A stretch of DNA of 19,598 nt from an uncultured Lachnospiraceae bacterium (lineage in GTDB: Bacteria > Bacillota > Clostridia > Lachnospirales > Lachnospiraceae): NCBI GenBank assembly GCA_900544445.1, contig UQVK01000075.1, forward strand, positions 1 through 19,598, in the 5' to 3' direction. The translations under genes were made by a program, and so were the position numbers. Positions 6,808 to 14,588 of the stretch are shown here, piece after piece (positions within the stretch are counted from its first letter, which is position 1; each line of letters opens with the position of its first letter). The notes beneath the pieces were generated by a model, which did not search any database, was not told the DNA's origin, and saw only the letters and a list, made by a program, of their open reading frames with translations.

Positions 6808-8328
6808 CTACCATCCTTTCCGTCCCGAGCGTCCGTTTCCTCCATGGCTCTGTCCGCGGTACGACGCCTCATCTTCCGCTTCCCATTCGTTCACATCTTC
6901 TTCCTCTTCCCGCCATTCATCGTCGTCCTCCTGCCACTCGTCCTCCTCATCCCAGTCCTCCTCATCCCAGTCCTCTCCATCATCCTCAGGAAACGGAGCG
7001 CGCCGTTTCAGACCGGTGCCCTGAACCGCCGCGAACAGAAAGAGCGTGGTCATCACACTGCTGCCTCCATAACTGACCAGAGGGAGAGTCACGCCGGTAA
7101 GGGGAATAAAGCGGATTCCGCCGCCCACGGTCAGAAACACCTGAAAAATATACATCACACCGAACCCGGATGCCAGCAGGCGGTAAAAGCGATCCTGCTG
7201 TACAGAAACATGGTTCCGGGCCATGCTCCTGGTATTGCCAAGAGCAATGCGCATCATCTGCAGAAAGCAGCAGATGCAGACCACGAGCAGACTCACGGAA
7301 AACAGAAGCCCCAGTTCCTCCGTGACCGCCGCAAAAATAAAGTCCGTTTCCACATAGGGAATGTCCTCCGGCGTACCCTGTCCGATTCCCAGCCCGAACC
7401 AGCCTCCTCTGGACAGAGCAAAAAGCGACTGGGTGATCTGATAGCCCTGGCTGTCGATCACGCTCCAGGGATCACGCCATGCCTGTACCCGCACCTGAAC
7501 ATGGGAAAACAGGCGGTACGCCACGCAGGCCGCCGCGCACCCGCCGGCAGCACCCAGCGCAAGATAACGGTATTTTCCAGTCGCGAAGAAAACAAGGAAG
7601 ACAAAAACCAGGAAAAAAATAAGTGCGCTTCCCAGATCCCTGGAAAGAACCAGCACCAGCACATGACCGCCTGCCACAGCCGCCGCAATCGCCAGATTTT
7701 TCAGAGAAGTATCTTCCCACAAAAGCGCTGCGAGAAAAAAAACGAACAGAAGCTTGACAAACTCAGAAGGCTGAAAGGTGATCCCCGCCACCGTATAGCT
7801 GATTCTGGAGCCGTGGGTCACCTGTCCCAGAATCAGCACAGCGGTCAGGGCCAGAAAACCTGTACCGGCATACAGAAGAGTCAGCTCCTTAAGCAGCTGC
7901 TCCCATTTTCTTACCACATATGGAATCGCCATAGAAATGATCATGCCGGCGGCCGCAATGATGAGCTGGCGGATCGCCTGCTGCAGATCCAGCCTGCCGA
8001 GAATCAGCAGACCGGTCCCAAGGAGGAAGCACATATGATTGAGAAGCGGCCGGTTCATTCCCGGATAGATCATGAGAAACAGCATCATGGAAGCGAACAG
8101 GGTAATCTGGGAAAACGCATAAAAAAACAGGGCGTCCAGCTCTCCCGTTTCCAGACAAAGCGTCAGAAAAGCGACAAACTGCCAGATAAAAATGCAGACG
8201 GTCTGCGCCGTATCCACCGGCCGTCCCTTCCTGGAAGAAAGGAAAACGCGTACCAGGGACAGAACTGCGTACAGGACCGCCAGAAGCGCTATCACATATC
8301 TGGAATAAATCACGATGAACTGCTCCAT
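6808..8328 (-). CDS. SEDS peptidoglycan glycosyltransferase (FtsW/RodA/SpoVE family) with acidic C-terminal tail
   Basis: 506 residues with about ten hydrophobic helices. SEDS landmarks include FQPSEFVK (185-192), SRDLGSALIFF (229-239), the TDFIFA motif with D329 (likely the catalytic aspartate of this family), EELG (337-340) and PLTGVTLPLVSYGGSS (409-424). Known: SEDS proteins polymerise lipid II into glycan strands in partnership with a class B PBP; that partner is the next gene (9 bp gap). The N-terminal half has extra hydrophobic helices. Odd feature: residues 448-487 are 29 of 40 acidic with five tryptophans, followed by a small basic end; this cytoplasmic tail is not a usual part of the family. 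FtsW, RodA and SpoVE cannot be told apart here. The start at 8328 lies five bases after the U32 gene. Confidence 0.94.
   Translation of the reverse strand: MEQFIVIYSRYVIALLAVLYAVLSLVRVFLSSRKGRPVDTAQTVCIFIWQFVAFLTLCLETGELDALFFYAFSQITLFASMMLFLMIYPGMNRPLLNHMCFLLGTGLLILGRLDLQQAIRQLIIAAAGMIISMAIPYVVRKWEQLLKELTLLYAGTGFLALTAVLILGQVTHGSRISYTVAGITFQPSEFVKLLFVFFLAALLWEDTSLKNLAIAAAVAGGHVLVLVLSRDLGSALIFFLVFVFLVFFATGKYRYLALGAAGGCAAACVAYRLFSHVQVRVQAWRDPWSVIDSQGYQITQSLFALSRGGWFGLGIGQGTPEDIPYVETDFIFAAVTEELGLLFSVSLLVVCICCFLQMMRIALGNTRSMARNHVSVQQDRFYRLLASGFGVMYIFQVFLTVGGGIRFIPLTGVTLPLVSYGGSSVMTTLFLFAAVQGTGLKRRAPFPEDDGEDWDEEDWDEEDEWQEDDDEWREEEEDVNEWEAEDEASYRGQSHGGNGRSGRKGW
6941..6970 (-). repeat. Exact 15-bp tandem duplication in the SEDS acidic tail
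   Basis: The unit TCCTCCTCATCCCAG (plus strand) occurs at 6941-6955 and again at 6956-6970. It encodes the repeated WDEED pentapeptide. The in-frame unit suggests the tail can grow or shrink by slippage. Confidence 0.85.
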
Positions 8329-8333
8329 GCTCG

Positions 8334-10616
8334 TTACTGTGCTCCTTTCCTGAAATGTCCCGTGGTAAAGGCATACTCCGGCTGTACCTGTTTTCCCGAA
8401 AGTCCGTTTTCAAAGAGCCGCAGGATTTCCTCCGTCTCCTTTCCGTTCTCTTCCAGAAAATCCAGCCTGAGAAAAGCGGCTCCGCTCTCCGCCAATTCTC
8501 CCAGATATCCATGAAGGGAGAGTGGAACGGAATTGTAGATGACGTTTACGCAGAAACGGCAGTCGGTCACAACAGGAAACTCCGCCTGATACCGGTCGAT
8601 CAGCAGCAGTTTCTTACCCGTCCGGCCGTTCCCTGCTTCCGCTTTTGCCCCCCTTTCGGAGCAAACATCCTTCGGGCATTCTCCCGCCGTTTTCCGGATG
8701 CAGTTTGCCGTCACCATCATGGGAATTCTGCCGTAAACCAGAATCTCCTCCCGTCCCCGCTTCCCTTCTTCCGGGGAAGGCAGGGCGAGGACATCCCTTC
8801 CGTTCAGTTCCAGAGGCGCACAGTAGGTATCCATGTCTGCGCTCCAGTATTCCCAGGTCTGCCTGTTCCAGATATAGATTCTGTGGTCAAAGGCAATCTT
8901 TCCCTTCCAGCCGTTTTCCTTCAGCCACATAAGGCCGGAAGGGGAAGGGGTCTGCGCCCCCTCAAAAAGTCCGGTATCAAGAAGCGCTTTCACCCGCTTC
9001 ATCTGTTTTCTGGTTTCCGCACGGAGAATGACCGGAAGGGACAGGAAAATTTCTGAAGAAATCCCCTCCGCCTTCGCCGCTTTCAGTCCGTCTTCCATTT
9101 CACCATTCATGGCCGCGTAAGACACATAGATTCTGGAAACTCCCGCATTCAGACAGGCCAGGAACTGGGGAAGCGTGGTCACAGAAGCCGACAGACTGCA
9201 GGGTGCAGGCCGCTTTTCCGACAGCTCAGGCTGCGTCAGGGAGGGCGCCGGTTCCGGCCGCGCCGATGAAACGGCTGCCAGCCCGGACGGCGCGTCTTTC
9301 TCTGTCTCCGCATCCGTTCCGCTCTGACGGCGGCAGTCTGCAATCCTTCCGGCGCGCAGTTTTTCCAGTGCGCTTCTTCTCAGCTCATTAATAGCTTTTA
9401 CCGGAAGAAACACTTCTCCCTCCATGCGGACGGTGATTTTTTCCGCCCGAAAACCGCTTCCGCCCGTTTTCGCGAGCTGCCGTCTTACTTCCTCTTCTCC
9501 AAGCGGACGCTTCTGCGCCCGCTGTACCGTCTCTCCTTCCAGGCAGACCATTTCCTTCCCTGCCATGGCCGTCAGGCGGAACGGTTTTCCCGCCTCCAGC
9601 TCCGCCGTCAGGGAAACCGGAAGCTCCATCGTCCGCTCCAGAATCCGGCTGCGGATCTCCGTAAGCTCCCCCTCCTCACAGCCCGCATAGCCAGGCTGAT
9701 CCAGCGTGATCATGTCCCGGCCGTTGTGCTTCTTTAAGTATCCGTTTCCCAGCCCGCTCCGCACGTACAGGGTGGAAAGAAGCTTTCTGTCCTGCGGCGG
9801 CACTTCTCTTTTTTTCTGCGGGTTTTCCAGATACTCGTCAATTCTCCGCCGGTAAACATCCGTCACGCCTGCCACATATTCCGCCCGCTTCATCCGTCCT
9901 TCGATTTTAAAGGAATCGATTTCCGCATCCATCAGCTCCGGGATCAGATCGATGGTACACATATCCTTCAGGCTCAGCGGATAACAGGCCTTTCCTGTTT
10001 TCTGCGACCGGATGCGGTAAGGCTGCCGGCAGGGCTGGGCGCATCTTCCCCGGTTCCCGCTGCGTCCGCCCAGCATGCTGCTGAACAGGCACTGGCCCGA
10101 ATAGCAGTAGCACATGGCTCCATGGATAAACACCTCCACCTCAAGACCGCTTTCCTTTTTCAGAAGCGCCGCTTCCTCCAGAGAAAGCTCCCTCGCCGGA
10201 ACCACCCGGACGATACCAAGCCGCTTCAGGGCCTCCGCTCCCGCCGCATCCGTGATGGTCATCTGGGTGCTCGCGTGCAGCGGAAGATCGGGAAAGTTCT
10301 TTCCAAGAACGCAGAGCGCTCCCACATCCTGCACGATCACAGCGTCCAGTCCCGCCTCATAAAACGGGGCGATGAAATCCGCAAGCCGGTCCAGCTCCTC
10401 CTGCTTCATGAGCGTGTTGACCGTCAGATAAATCTTTTTCCCATAAAAATGGGCCTCATCCAGCGCGAAAAGCACTTCGTCCCGGCTGAAATTTCCGGCA
10501 TACGCCCTCGCTCCATACTCCTGGCCCCCTATGTACACTGCATCCGCCCCCGCCTTCAGCGCCGCCTGAAAGCAGCCATAATCCCCGGCGGGTGCAAGAA
10601 GTTCCGGTTTCTTCAT
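8334..10616 (-). CDS. U32 family peptidase-like protein (two-domain, Fe-S type)
   Basis: 760 residues. The N-terminal U32 TIM-barrel-like domain starts KKPELLAPAGDYGCFQAAL and carries the family signature at about 161-179 (EVFIHGAMCYCYSGQCLFS). Further cysteines at 192 and 196 (RGRCAQPC) fit the Fe-S cluster set C169/C176/C192/C196. A DUF3656-like segment (about 325-425), a Pro/Ala-rich linker (about 425-470) and a second C-terminal barrel (from about 475) follow. Known: U32 proteins were annotated as collagenases, but relatives such as RlhA and TrhP take part in rRNA or tRNA hydroxylation, so RNA modification is at least as likely as proteolysis. It leads the tight U32-SEDS-PBP operon; its ribosome binding site (AAAGGA) sits just past the zapA terminator. 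Confidence 0.92.
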   Translation of the reverse strand: MKKPELLAPAGDYGCFQAALKAGADAVYIGGQEYGARAYAGNFSRDEVLFALDEAHFYGKKIYLTVNTLMKQEELDRLADFIAPFYEAGLDAVIVQDVGALCVLGKNFPDLPLHASTQMTITDAAGAEALKRLGIVRVVPARELSLEEAALLKKESGLEVEVFIHGAMCYCYSGQCLFSSMLGGRSGNRGRCAQPCRQPYRIRSQKTGKACYPLSLKDMCTIDLIPELMDAEIDSFKIEGRMKRAEYVAGVTDVYRRRIDEYLENPQKKREVPPQDRKLLSTLYVRSGLGNGYLKKHNGRDMITLDQPGYAGCEEGELTEIRSRILERTMELPVSLTAELEAGKPFRLTAMAGKEMVCLEGETVQRAQKRPLGEEEVRRQLAKTGGSGFRAEKITVRMEGEVFLPVKAINELRRSALEKLRAGRIADCRRQSGTDAETEKDAPSGLAAVSSARPEPAPSLTQPELSEKRPAPCSLSASVTTLPQFLACLNAGVSRIYVSYAAMNGEMEDGLKAAKAEGISSEIFLSLPVILRAETRKQMKRVKALLDTGLFEGAQTPSPSGLMWLKENGWKGKIAFDHRIYIWNRQTWEYWSADMDTYCAPLELNGRDVLALPSPEEGKRGREEILVYGRIPMMVTANCIRKTAGECPKDVCSERGAKAEAGNGRTGKKLLLIDRYQAEFPVVTDCRFCVNVIYNSVPLSLHGYLGELAESGAAFLRLDFLEENGKETEEILRLFENGLSGKQVQPEYAFTTGHFRKGAQ

Positions 10617-10645
10617 TCCGCATTTCCTTTCATTTCCTGTTGAAT

Positions 10646-10673
10646 AAAAAAGGCTGTCCCTGAAAAGACAGCC
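10646..10673 (-). terminator. Intrinsic terminator after zapA
   Basis: On the minus strand GGCTGTC (10673-10667) pairs with GACAGCC (10658-10652) across an eight-base loop and is followed by six T (10651-10646). It ends the ruvAB-zapA block nine bases after the zapA stop. The U32 gene begins only 30 bases further on and I see no separate strong promoter for it, so partial read-through is possible. Confidence 0.9.
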
Positions 10674-10682
10674 CTCAATCCG

Positions 10683-11105
10683 CTATGCTTTTTTGTTTCT
10701 GTCATTTTTATCCGCCAGCTCGGTTTCCAGCCTGACGATCCTTTTGGAGCTTTCGTTCAGCTCCTTCTGGACGCTCTTCAGGGATTTTTCCGTATTTTCC
10801 AGCTTAATCTGGGACGCGACCAGTTCATGCTTCAGATCATAGAGTTCCTTCTCCTTGCCCTGAAGCTCCTCCTCCAGAAGACCGATCTGTTTTCTCGCCT
10901 TGAAATAATCATCCGCAATATTCAGCTGCATCAGAATATTCTGACGATCAGGCGGCTGCCGTGTAAAACCGTCAAGTTTGCTGTATTCCGTCAGCTTATT
11001 GTTGATATAGGAGGCTACTCGCTGCAGATATTCCTCGCTTTCATATCCGCTCAGCGTTAGAACCTTTCCTCCGATAATGACTTCTGTATCTGTCTTAACA
11101 GCCAT
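10683..11105 (-). CDS. zapA: Cell division protein ZapA
   Basis: 140 residues. The N-terminal ZapA domain (about 1-60) begins KTDTEVIIGGKVLTLSGYESEEYLQRVASYIN and is followed by NILMQLNIADDYF. Residues about 65-135 form a long charged coiled coil. Known: ZapA binds and bundles FtsZ filaments at the division site; Gram-positive versions have this size. The ATG at 11105 follows AAGGAG by six bases. It is the last gene of the block below ruvB (48 bp gap) and probably also has its own promoter, whose -10 contains the ruvB stop codon. Soluble and cytoplasmic. Confidence 0.95.
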   Translation of the reverse strand: MAVKTDTEVIIGGKVLTLSGYESEEYLQRVASYINNKLTEYSKLDGFTRQPPDRQNILMQLNIADDYFKARKQIGLLEEELQGKEKELYDLKHELVASQIKLENTEKSLKSVQKELNESSKRIVRLETELADKNDRNKKA

Positions 11106-11152
11106 GCTGCTCTCCTTCGTCCCGTTTCCCGGCGTCCCGTTATACGGAATTT

Positions 11153-11182
11153 ATTATACACCAGAAGACTGCGGGAATTCAA
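11153..11182 (-). promoter_or_regulatory. Probable sigma-A promoter of zapA at the end of ruvB
   Basis: On the minus strand TTGAAT (11182-11177) and TATAAT (11158-11153) are 18 bases apart. The TAA stop of ruvB lies inside the -10. Transcription would start near 11146, about 40 bases before zapA. Confidence 0.6.
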
Positions 11183-12161
11183 GTCCCAAATGACGGTAGG
11201 CCGCCTCTGTCACCACTCTTCCTCTGGGCGTGCGGTTGATGAAGCCGTTCTGGAGCAGATAGGGTTCGTAAACGTCCTCGATGGTTCCGGCATCCTCGCC
11301 AATGGCTGCAGCCAGCGTGTCCAGTCCCACCGGGCCTCCGTTGAACTTGTAAATCATGGTATCCAGCATGTTCCGGTCCACATGATCCAGCCCCATCCGG
11401 TCCACATCCAGGAGATCAAGCGCCTTTTTTGCCACCTCCAGGGTGATCGCGCCGTCAAAACGCACCTGGGCAAAATCGCGCACCCGCTTCAGCAGGCGGT
11501 TTGCGATTCTTGGCGTGCCGCGGCTTCTTCTCGCCAGTTCACCTGCTCCGCCCACATCGATCTGAACGTCCAGGACGGCGGCAGAATGGACGATGATCTG
11601 CGTCAGCTCCTCCACCGTATAAAATTCCAGCCTGTGGATCACGCCGAAACGATCCCGCAGCGGCGCAGTCAGAAGCCCTGCCCGGGTGGTCGCACCCACC
11701 AGGGTGAAATGCGGAAGTTCCAGCCGGATGGATCGGGCCGAGGAGCCCTTTCCGATCATGATATCGATGGCATAATCCTCCATGGCCGGATAAAGCACCT
11801 CCTCCACCTGACGGTTCAGCCTGTGGATCTCATCCACAAAAAGCAGATCCCCTTCCTGCAGGTTGTTGAGAATGGCCGCCATCTCTCCCGGCTTCTCGAT
11901 GGCCGGCCCGCTGGTAACCCTCATGTGAACGCCCATCTCATTTGCAATGATGCCCGCCAGCGTGGTTTTTCCAAGTCCGGGCGGCCCGTACAGAAGCACA
12001 TGGTCCAGGGCGTCTCCGCGCCGTTTGGCCGCCTCGATGTATACCTTCAGATTCTCCTTCGCCTTTTTCTGCCCGATATAATCGTCCAGCGTCTGCGGCC
12101 GCAGCGTACTCTCTATTCTGATGTCCTCTTCCGTTACATTCGTCTCGATGACTCTTGCCAT
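11154..12161 (-). CDS. ruvB: Holliday junction branch migration helicase RuvB
   Basis: 335 residues, the normal family length. AAA+ motifs are complete: Walker A GPPGLGKT (59-66), Walker B FVDEIH (108-113), sensor 1 GATTR (156-160), the arginine-finger region PLRDRFG (167-173) and sensor 2 [11 protein letters not shown] (214-224). A C-terminal winged helix ends [16 protein letters not shown]. Known: RuvB hexamers are loaded by RuvA and pump DNA to move Holliday junctions during recombination repair. Start at 12161 follows GGAGG by four bases. It lies 28 bp after ruvA; no ruvC is present in the window, as in other Firmicutes where RecU resolves junctions. Confidence 0.99.
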   Translation of the reverse strand: MARVIETNVTEEDIRIESTLRPQTLDDYIGQKKAKENLKVYIEAAKRRGDALDHVLLYGPPGLGKTTLAGIIANEMGVHMRVTSGPAIEKPGEMAAILNNLQEGDLLFVDEIHRLNRQVEEVLYPAMEDYAIDIMIGKGSSARSIRLELPHFTLVGATTRAGLLTAPLRDRFGVIHRLEFYTVEELTQIIVHSAAVLDVQIDVGGAGELARRSRGTPRIANRLLKRVRDFAQVRFDGAITLEVAKKALDLLDVDRMGLDHVDRNMLDTMIYKFNGGPVGLDTLAAAIGEDAGTIEDVYEPYLLQNGFINRTPRGRVVTEAAYRHLGLEFPQSSGV

Positions 12162-12189
12162 ATTTCCTCCGTGCTTATCCCGGTACCGA

Positions 12190-12795
12190 TCAGAACAGAT
12201 GCTTCAGGGCGGCCTTCAGAAGCTCCTCCACATCCATCTCGTCCGCATTTTCCACCTTCCGTACTGCCTGCGCCGCCTCCGAAGCGGAATAGCCCAGTGC
12301 TGCCAGAGCCTCTGCGGCTTCCCGTCTCGCGTCGCTCAAGCCCGCCGCCTGTGCCGCGTAGGCCGCGCTTTCTCTGGATACGAACGTTTCCTCCATGGAA
12401 ACCTTATCCTTCAGATCCAGAATCAAACGCTGCGCGGTCTTTGCCCCCACGCCGGGCGCTTTGGAAAGCGCCTTAACATCCTGGGTGAGCACCGCAAGTC
12501 GCACATCATCCGCGCTCATCGCGGAAAGAATGGCAAGACCGCCCTTGGGACCGATGCCGTTCACCGTGATCAGCAGCCGGAACATATCCAGATCATCCTG
12601 GCTGAGAAAACCGTACAGCAAAAAGGCATCCTCCCGCACGCAGGTATAGGTATAAATTTTCACTTCTTCTCCAATGGGCGGCAAAAGAGAAGGCAGGCTC
12701 GACGGGATTTTGATATTAAACCCGATCTGTCCCACCTCCAGCACCAGATTGTCCTCCGTCACTCCGGCGACGCGTCCGACCAGATATGCAAACAT
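12190..12795 (-). CDS. ruvA: Holliday junction DNA-binding protein RuvA
   Basis: 201 residues from the ATG at 12795, which follows GGAGG by nine bases; upstream in-frame ATGs lie inside the preceding gene and are not used. Domain I is an OB fold ([21 protein letters not shown]). Two helix-hairpin-helix motifs follow, around [13 protein letters not shown] (about 78-90) and [19 protein letters not shown] (about 113-131). Domain III (about 150-201) is the RuvB-binding end, with [12 protein letters not shown]. Known: the RuvA tetramer recognises the four-way junction and anchors RuvB. Only two bases separate it from the Gx-transporter gene, so the two are almost certainly co-transcribed. Confidence 0.98.
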   Translation of the reverse strand: MFAYLVGRVAGVTEDNLVLEVGQIGFNIKIPSSLPSLLPPIGEEVKIYTYTCVREDAFLLYGFLSQDDLDMFRLLITVNGIGPKGGLAILSAMSADDVRLAVLTQDVKALSKAPGVGAKTAQRLILDLKDKVSMEETFVSRESAAYAAQAAGLSDARREAAEALAALGYSASEAAQAVRKVENADEMDVEELLKAALKHLF

Positions 12796-12797
12796 AA

Positions 12798-13316
12798 TTA
12801 TTGTCCTCCGTTTTTCATTGTCCGGCCCGGCAGATGGGCCAAAACGGCCCGGCAGACGAGCCCCAAGCAGAAGCCGGTGAGGCAGCCGCAGATCAGAAGC
12901 GGCGGAATGTAATAAAGGATCTGAACCGTTTCCGTAATCAGCACAGCAACACAAAGCTGCGCCGCGTTATGCGCGATTCCGCCGGCACAGCTCACACCCG
13001 TTACGGAAAAGGCAGGATTTTTCTTCAGAAGCGCCATGACGAGAAAGCTGAAAAGCGCCCCCGCAAGGCTGTACAGAAGCGAAGAAAGGCTGCCGAACAG
13101 AAAGGCGGACAGGCAGACCCTGCACACATTGACCAGAAGCGCTTCTCTGGCTCCGTACAGATACAATACAAGAAGGATCGCCAGGTTGGGAAGCCCGAGC
13201 TTCATTCCCGGCACTCCGAAGGGGAACGCAACCACTGTTTCCACATATCCAAGAATCAGTCCGAAGGCCAGAAGCAGACCGAGCGTTGCCGTCCTCGCCG
13301 TACCTTTTTTGTTCAT
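12798..13316 (-). CDS. Gx transporter family membrane protein (Hpre_diP_synt_I family, EetB-like)
   Basis: 172 residues with five or six membrane helices and the family signatures VPGMKLGLPNLAIL (about 35-48) and GGIAHNAAQLCVA (112-124). Databases often call this family heptaprenyl diphosphate synthase component I, but the small, wholly membrane-embedded architecture resembles an ECF-type S component, so a transport role is more likely. Known, from memory: EetB of the Listeria flavin-based electron-transfer locus is of this family and EetA is a NusG-domain-II protein, matching the pair here. The start at 13316 follows GGGAGA; it is 50 bp after the NusG_II gene and 2 bp before ruvA. The substrate is unknown. 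Confidence 0.85.
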   Translation of the reverse strand: MNKKGTARTATLGLLLAFGLILGYVETVVAFPFGVPGMKLGLPNLAILLVLYLYGAREALLVNVCRVCLSAFLFGSLSSLLYSLAGALFSFLVMALLKKNPAFSVTGVSCAGGIAHNAAQLCVAVLITETVQILYYIPPLLICGCLTGFCLGLVCRAVLAHLPGRTMKNGGQ

Positions 13317-13366
13317 ACCATTCTCCCTGTGTATCGTTCCGCCGGCATGACAGCCTGCTCCGGTTT

Positions 13367-13759
13367 TTATCCGGCCACACCATCCAGGCCGTCGTCCGTT
13401 TCTTCTCCTTCCACGGTGACCACCAGTTCATGGGGCAGGCAGATGATGCTTTCTCCCACCCGGCTGACGGCCCCCTGTCGGACGCAGAGCCTGTCCGGAC
13501 AGTCCGCTTCTTCCATCCAGACCTGCCCGTCCCGGATGATCAGAAGGTTTGTACCGTTTTCCAGCGCAACCGTAATCTCTCTGTCCTCCTGAAGGGAATA
13601 TTCCCCCCAAAGGCTTCCGCCGCAGACCACCCGCACCGTACTCCCCTCTCTGCCCGCGAAAAAAAGATACAGGACAAAAAGAAGCGCCGCGCACAGGGCT
13701 GCGGCCAGCAGAAGCAGATCCGCCTTCGTCATTATAGCACGATCGAACATACGTTTCAA
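13367..13759 (-). CDS. NusG domain II-containing membrane-anchored protein (EetA-like)
   Basis: About 130 residues if it starts at the TTG at 13759. I chose this start because GGAGG lies nine bases upstream and the TTG overlaps the preceding TPR gene's TGA stop as TTGA, a typical coupling arrangement. ATG codons at 13750 and 13732 are possible but lie too far from any Shine-Dalgarno sequence. An N-terminal transmembrane anchor (ADLLLLAAALCAALLFVLYLF) is followed by an extracytoplasmic NusG_II domain with the family cysteines in DCPDRLCVRQGAVS and IICLPHELVV. Known: the family is linked to a Gx transporter and, in Listeria, to extracellular electron transfer (EetA). The exact role is unresolved. 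A near-consensus promoter overlaps its first codons. Confidence 0.85.
   Translation of the reverse strand: MKRMFDRAIMTKADLLLLAAALCAALLFVLYLFFAGREGSTVRVVCGGSLWGEYSLQEDREITVALENGTNLLIIRDGQVWMEEADCPDRLCVRQGAVSRVGESIICLPHELVVTVEGEETDDGLDGVAG
13731..13759 (-). promoter_or_regulatory. Near-consensus sigma-A promoter overlapping the NusG_II gene start
   Basis: On the minus strand TTGAAA (13759-13754) and TATAAT (13736-13731) are separated by exactly 17 bases, 11 of 12 consensus positions. The -35 begins at the proposed TTG start codon and the -10 includes the ATG at 13732. A transcript would start near 13724, inside the gene, and could not supply the NusG_II protein, but it could supply the Gx-transporter, ruvA and ruvB genes downstream. 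Confidence 0.5.
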
Positions 13760-14544
13760 GAAGCATTTCCTCCCGCATCGGCCGGAGCGCCGTCCGCCAG
13801 CGCCCGGTAATGGGCCTCCTTTTCCGGATCCTTCAGGGCAGCGCAGGCGGCGGCACAATTTTTCCAGAACAGCTTCGTTCCTTCCGATGCTCCCGAAAGG
13901 GTAAAGCTTTTTCCGGCGGCCTTCTCATAGCAGGAAAGCGCCTCCTTATAGTCTTCCCTTTTCCACGCCGCCTCACCAAGTCCGGAAAGCGCCGTCAGAT
14001 AATAAACCGATGCCTGCGCGTCCGCAGTGTCCTCCTCCGTCCCGGGGGATGCTCCTTCCTTTTCCGCCTTTTCAAACAGCTCTCTGGCCCGGCGCAGAAG
14101 CGTCTCCGCCCGGCTTCCCTCCTCACGGGAAAGCACCAGAATCCCCTGTCTGGTCAGCGCCTCGGCCAGAAGCTTCTCTGCCCCCTTTTTCCCATCCAGG
14201 ATGCGGACAGCGCGTTCATAACACCGTTCTGCCTCGTGCGGCTGCACAGCGCCTTCATAAGCAGCGCCCGTGCTCATCAGCACCAGCGCAAAATGCTCCG
14301 TATCTTCCAGATTCAGCTCCTCCATCAGAAGCAGGATGTCTTCTGACACCGCAAACGCCTTTTCATACTGTCCGCTCTGCCTGTAAAAGGAAAGCAGCTC
14401 GTTTCCGGCAGCCACATAGACGCCGTTTTCTTCTTTTTCCTTCGCCTCATCCATACAGGTCTGCAGAAAGGATTCAATTTCCTCCCACCTGCACTCCCGG
14501 ATCAGGCCGCTTAATTCCTCATAAATTTCTTCCATGGATTTCAC
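13756..14544 (-). CDS. Tetratricopeptide repeat protein
   Basis: 262 residues. The start is taken as GTG at 14544, five bases after GAGGTG; an ATG three codons later is too far from that site. The sequence is nearly all helical with TPR-like units, for example NELLSFYRQSGQYEKAFAVSE (about 48-68), MSTGAAYEGAVQPHEAERCYERA (about 90-112), ALTRQGILVLSREEGSRAETLLRRA and GLGEAAWKREDYKEALSCYEKA (about 197-218). No signal peptide or membrane helix, so it should be cytoplasmic. Known: TPR arrays are protein-protein scaffolds; partner and pathway are not evident. It is coupled to the NusG_II gene through the TTGA overlap and follows the coiled-coil protein gene by 44 bp. Confidence 0.82.
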   Translation of the reverse strand: MKSMEEIYEELSGLIRECRWEEIESFLQTCMDEAKEKEENGVYVAAGNELLSFYRQSGQYEKAFAVSEDILLLMEELNLEDTEHFALVLMSTGAAYEGAVQPHEAERCYERAVRILDGKKGAEKLLAEALTRQGILVLSREEGSRAETLLRRARELFEKAEKEGASPGTEEDTADAQASVYYLTALSGLGEAAWKREDYKEALSCYEKAAGKSFTLSGASEGTKLFWKNCAAACAALKDPEKEAHYRALADGAPADAGGNAS

Positions 14545-14588
14545 AGGTTCACCTCAAAATTTTTATCCTTATGTTTTACGAACCGCAA

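Noticed and set aside
6424..8514. A 696-codon open frame on the plus strand
   Set aside because: It lies opposite the clearly identified PBP, SEDS and U32 genes, has low-complexity composition and no family features. Long antisense frames are common opposite GC-rich genes.
11190..12476. A 428-codon plus-strand frame opposite ruvB and ruvA
   Set aside because: The minus-strand products are textbook RuvA and RuvB; the plus frame has no recognisable domain.
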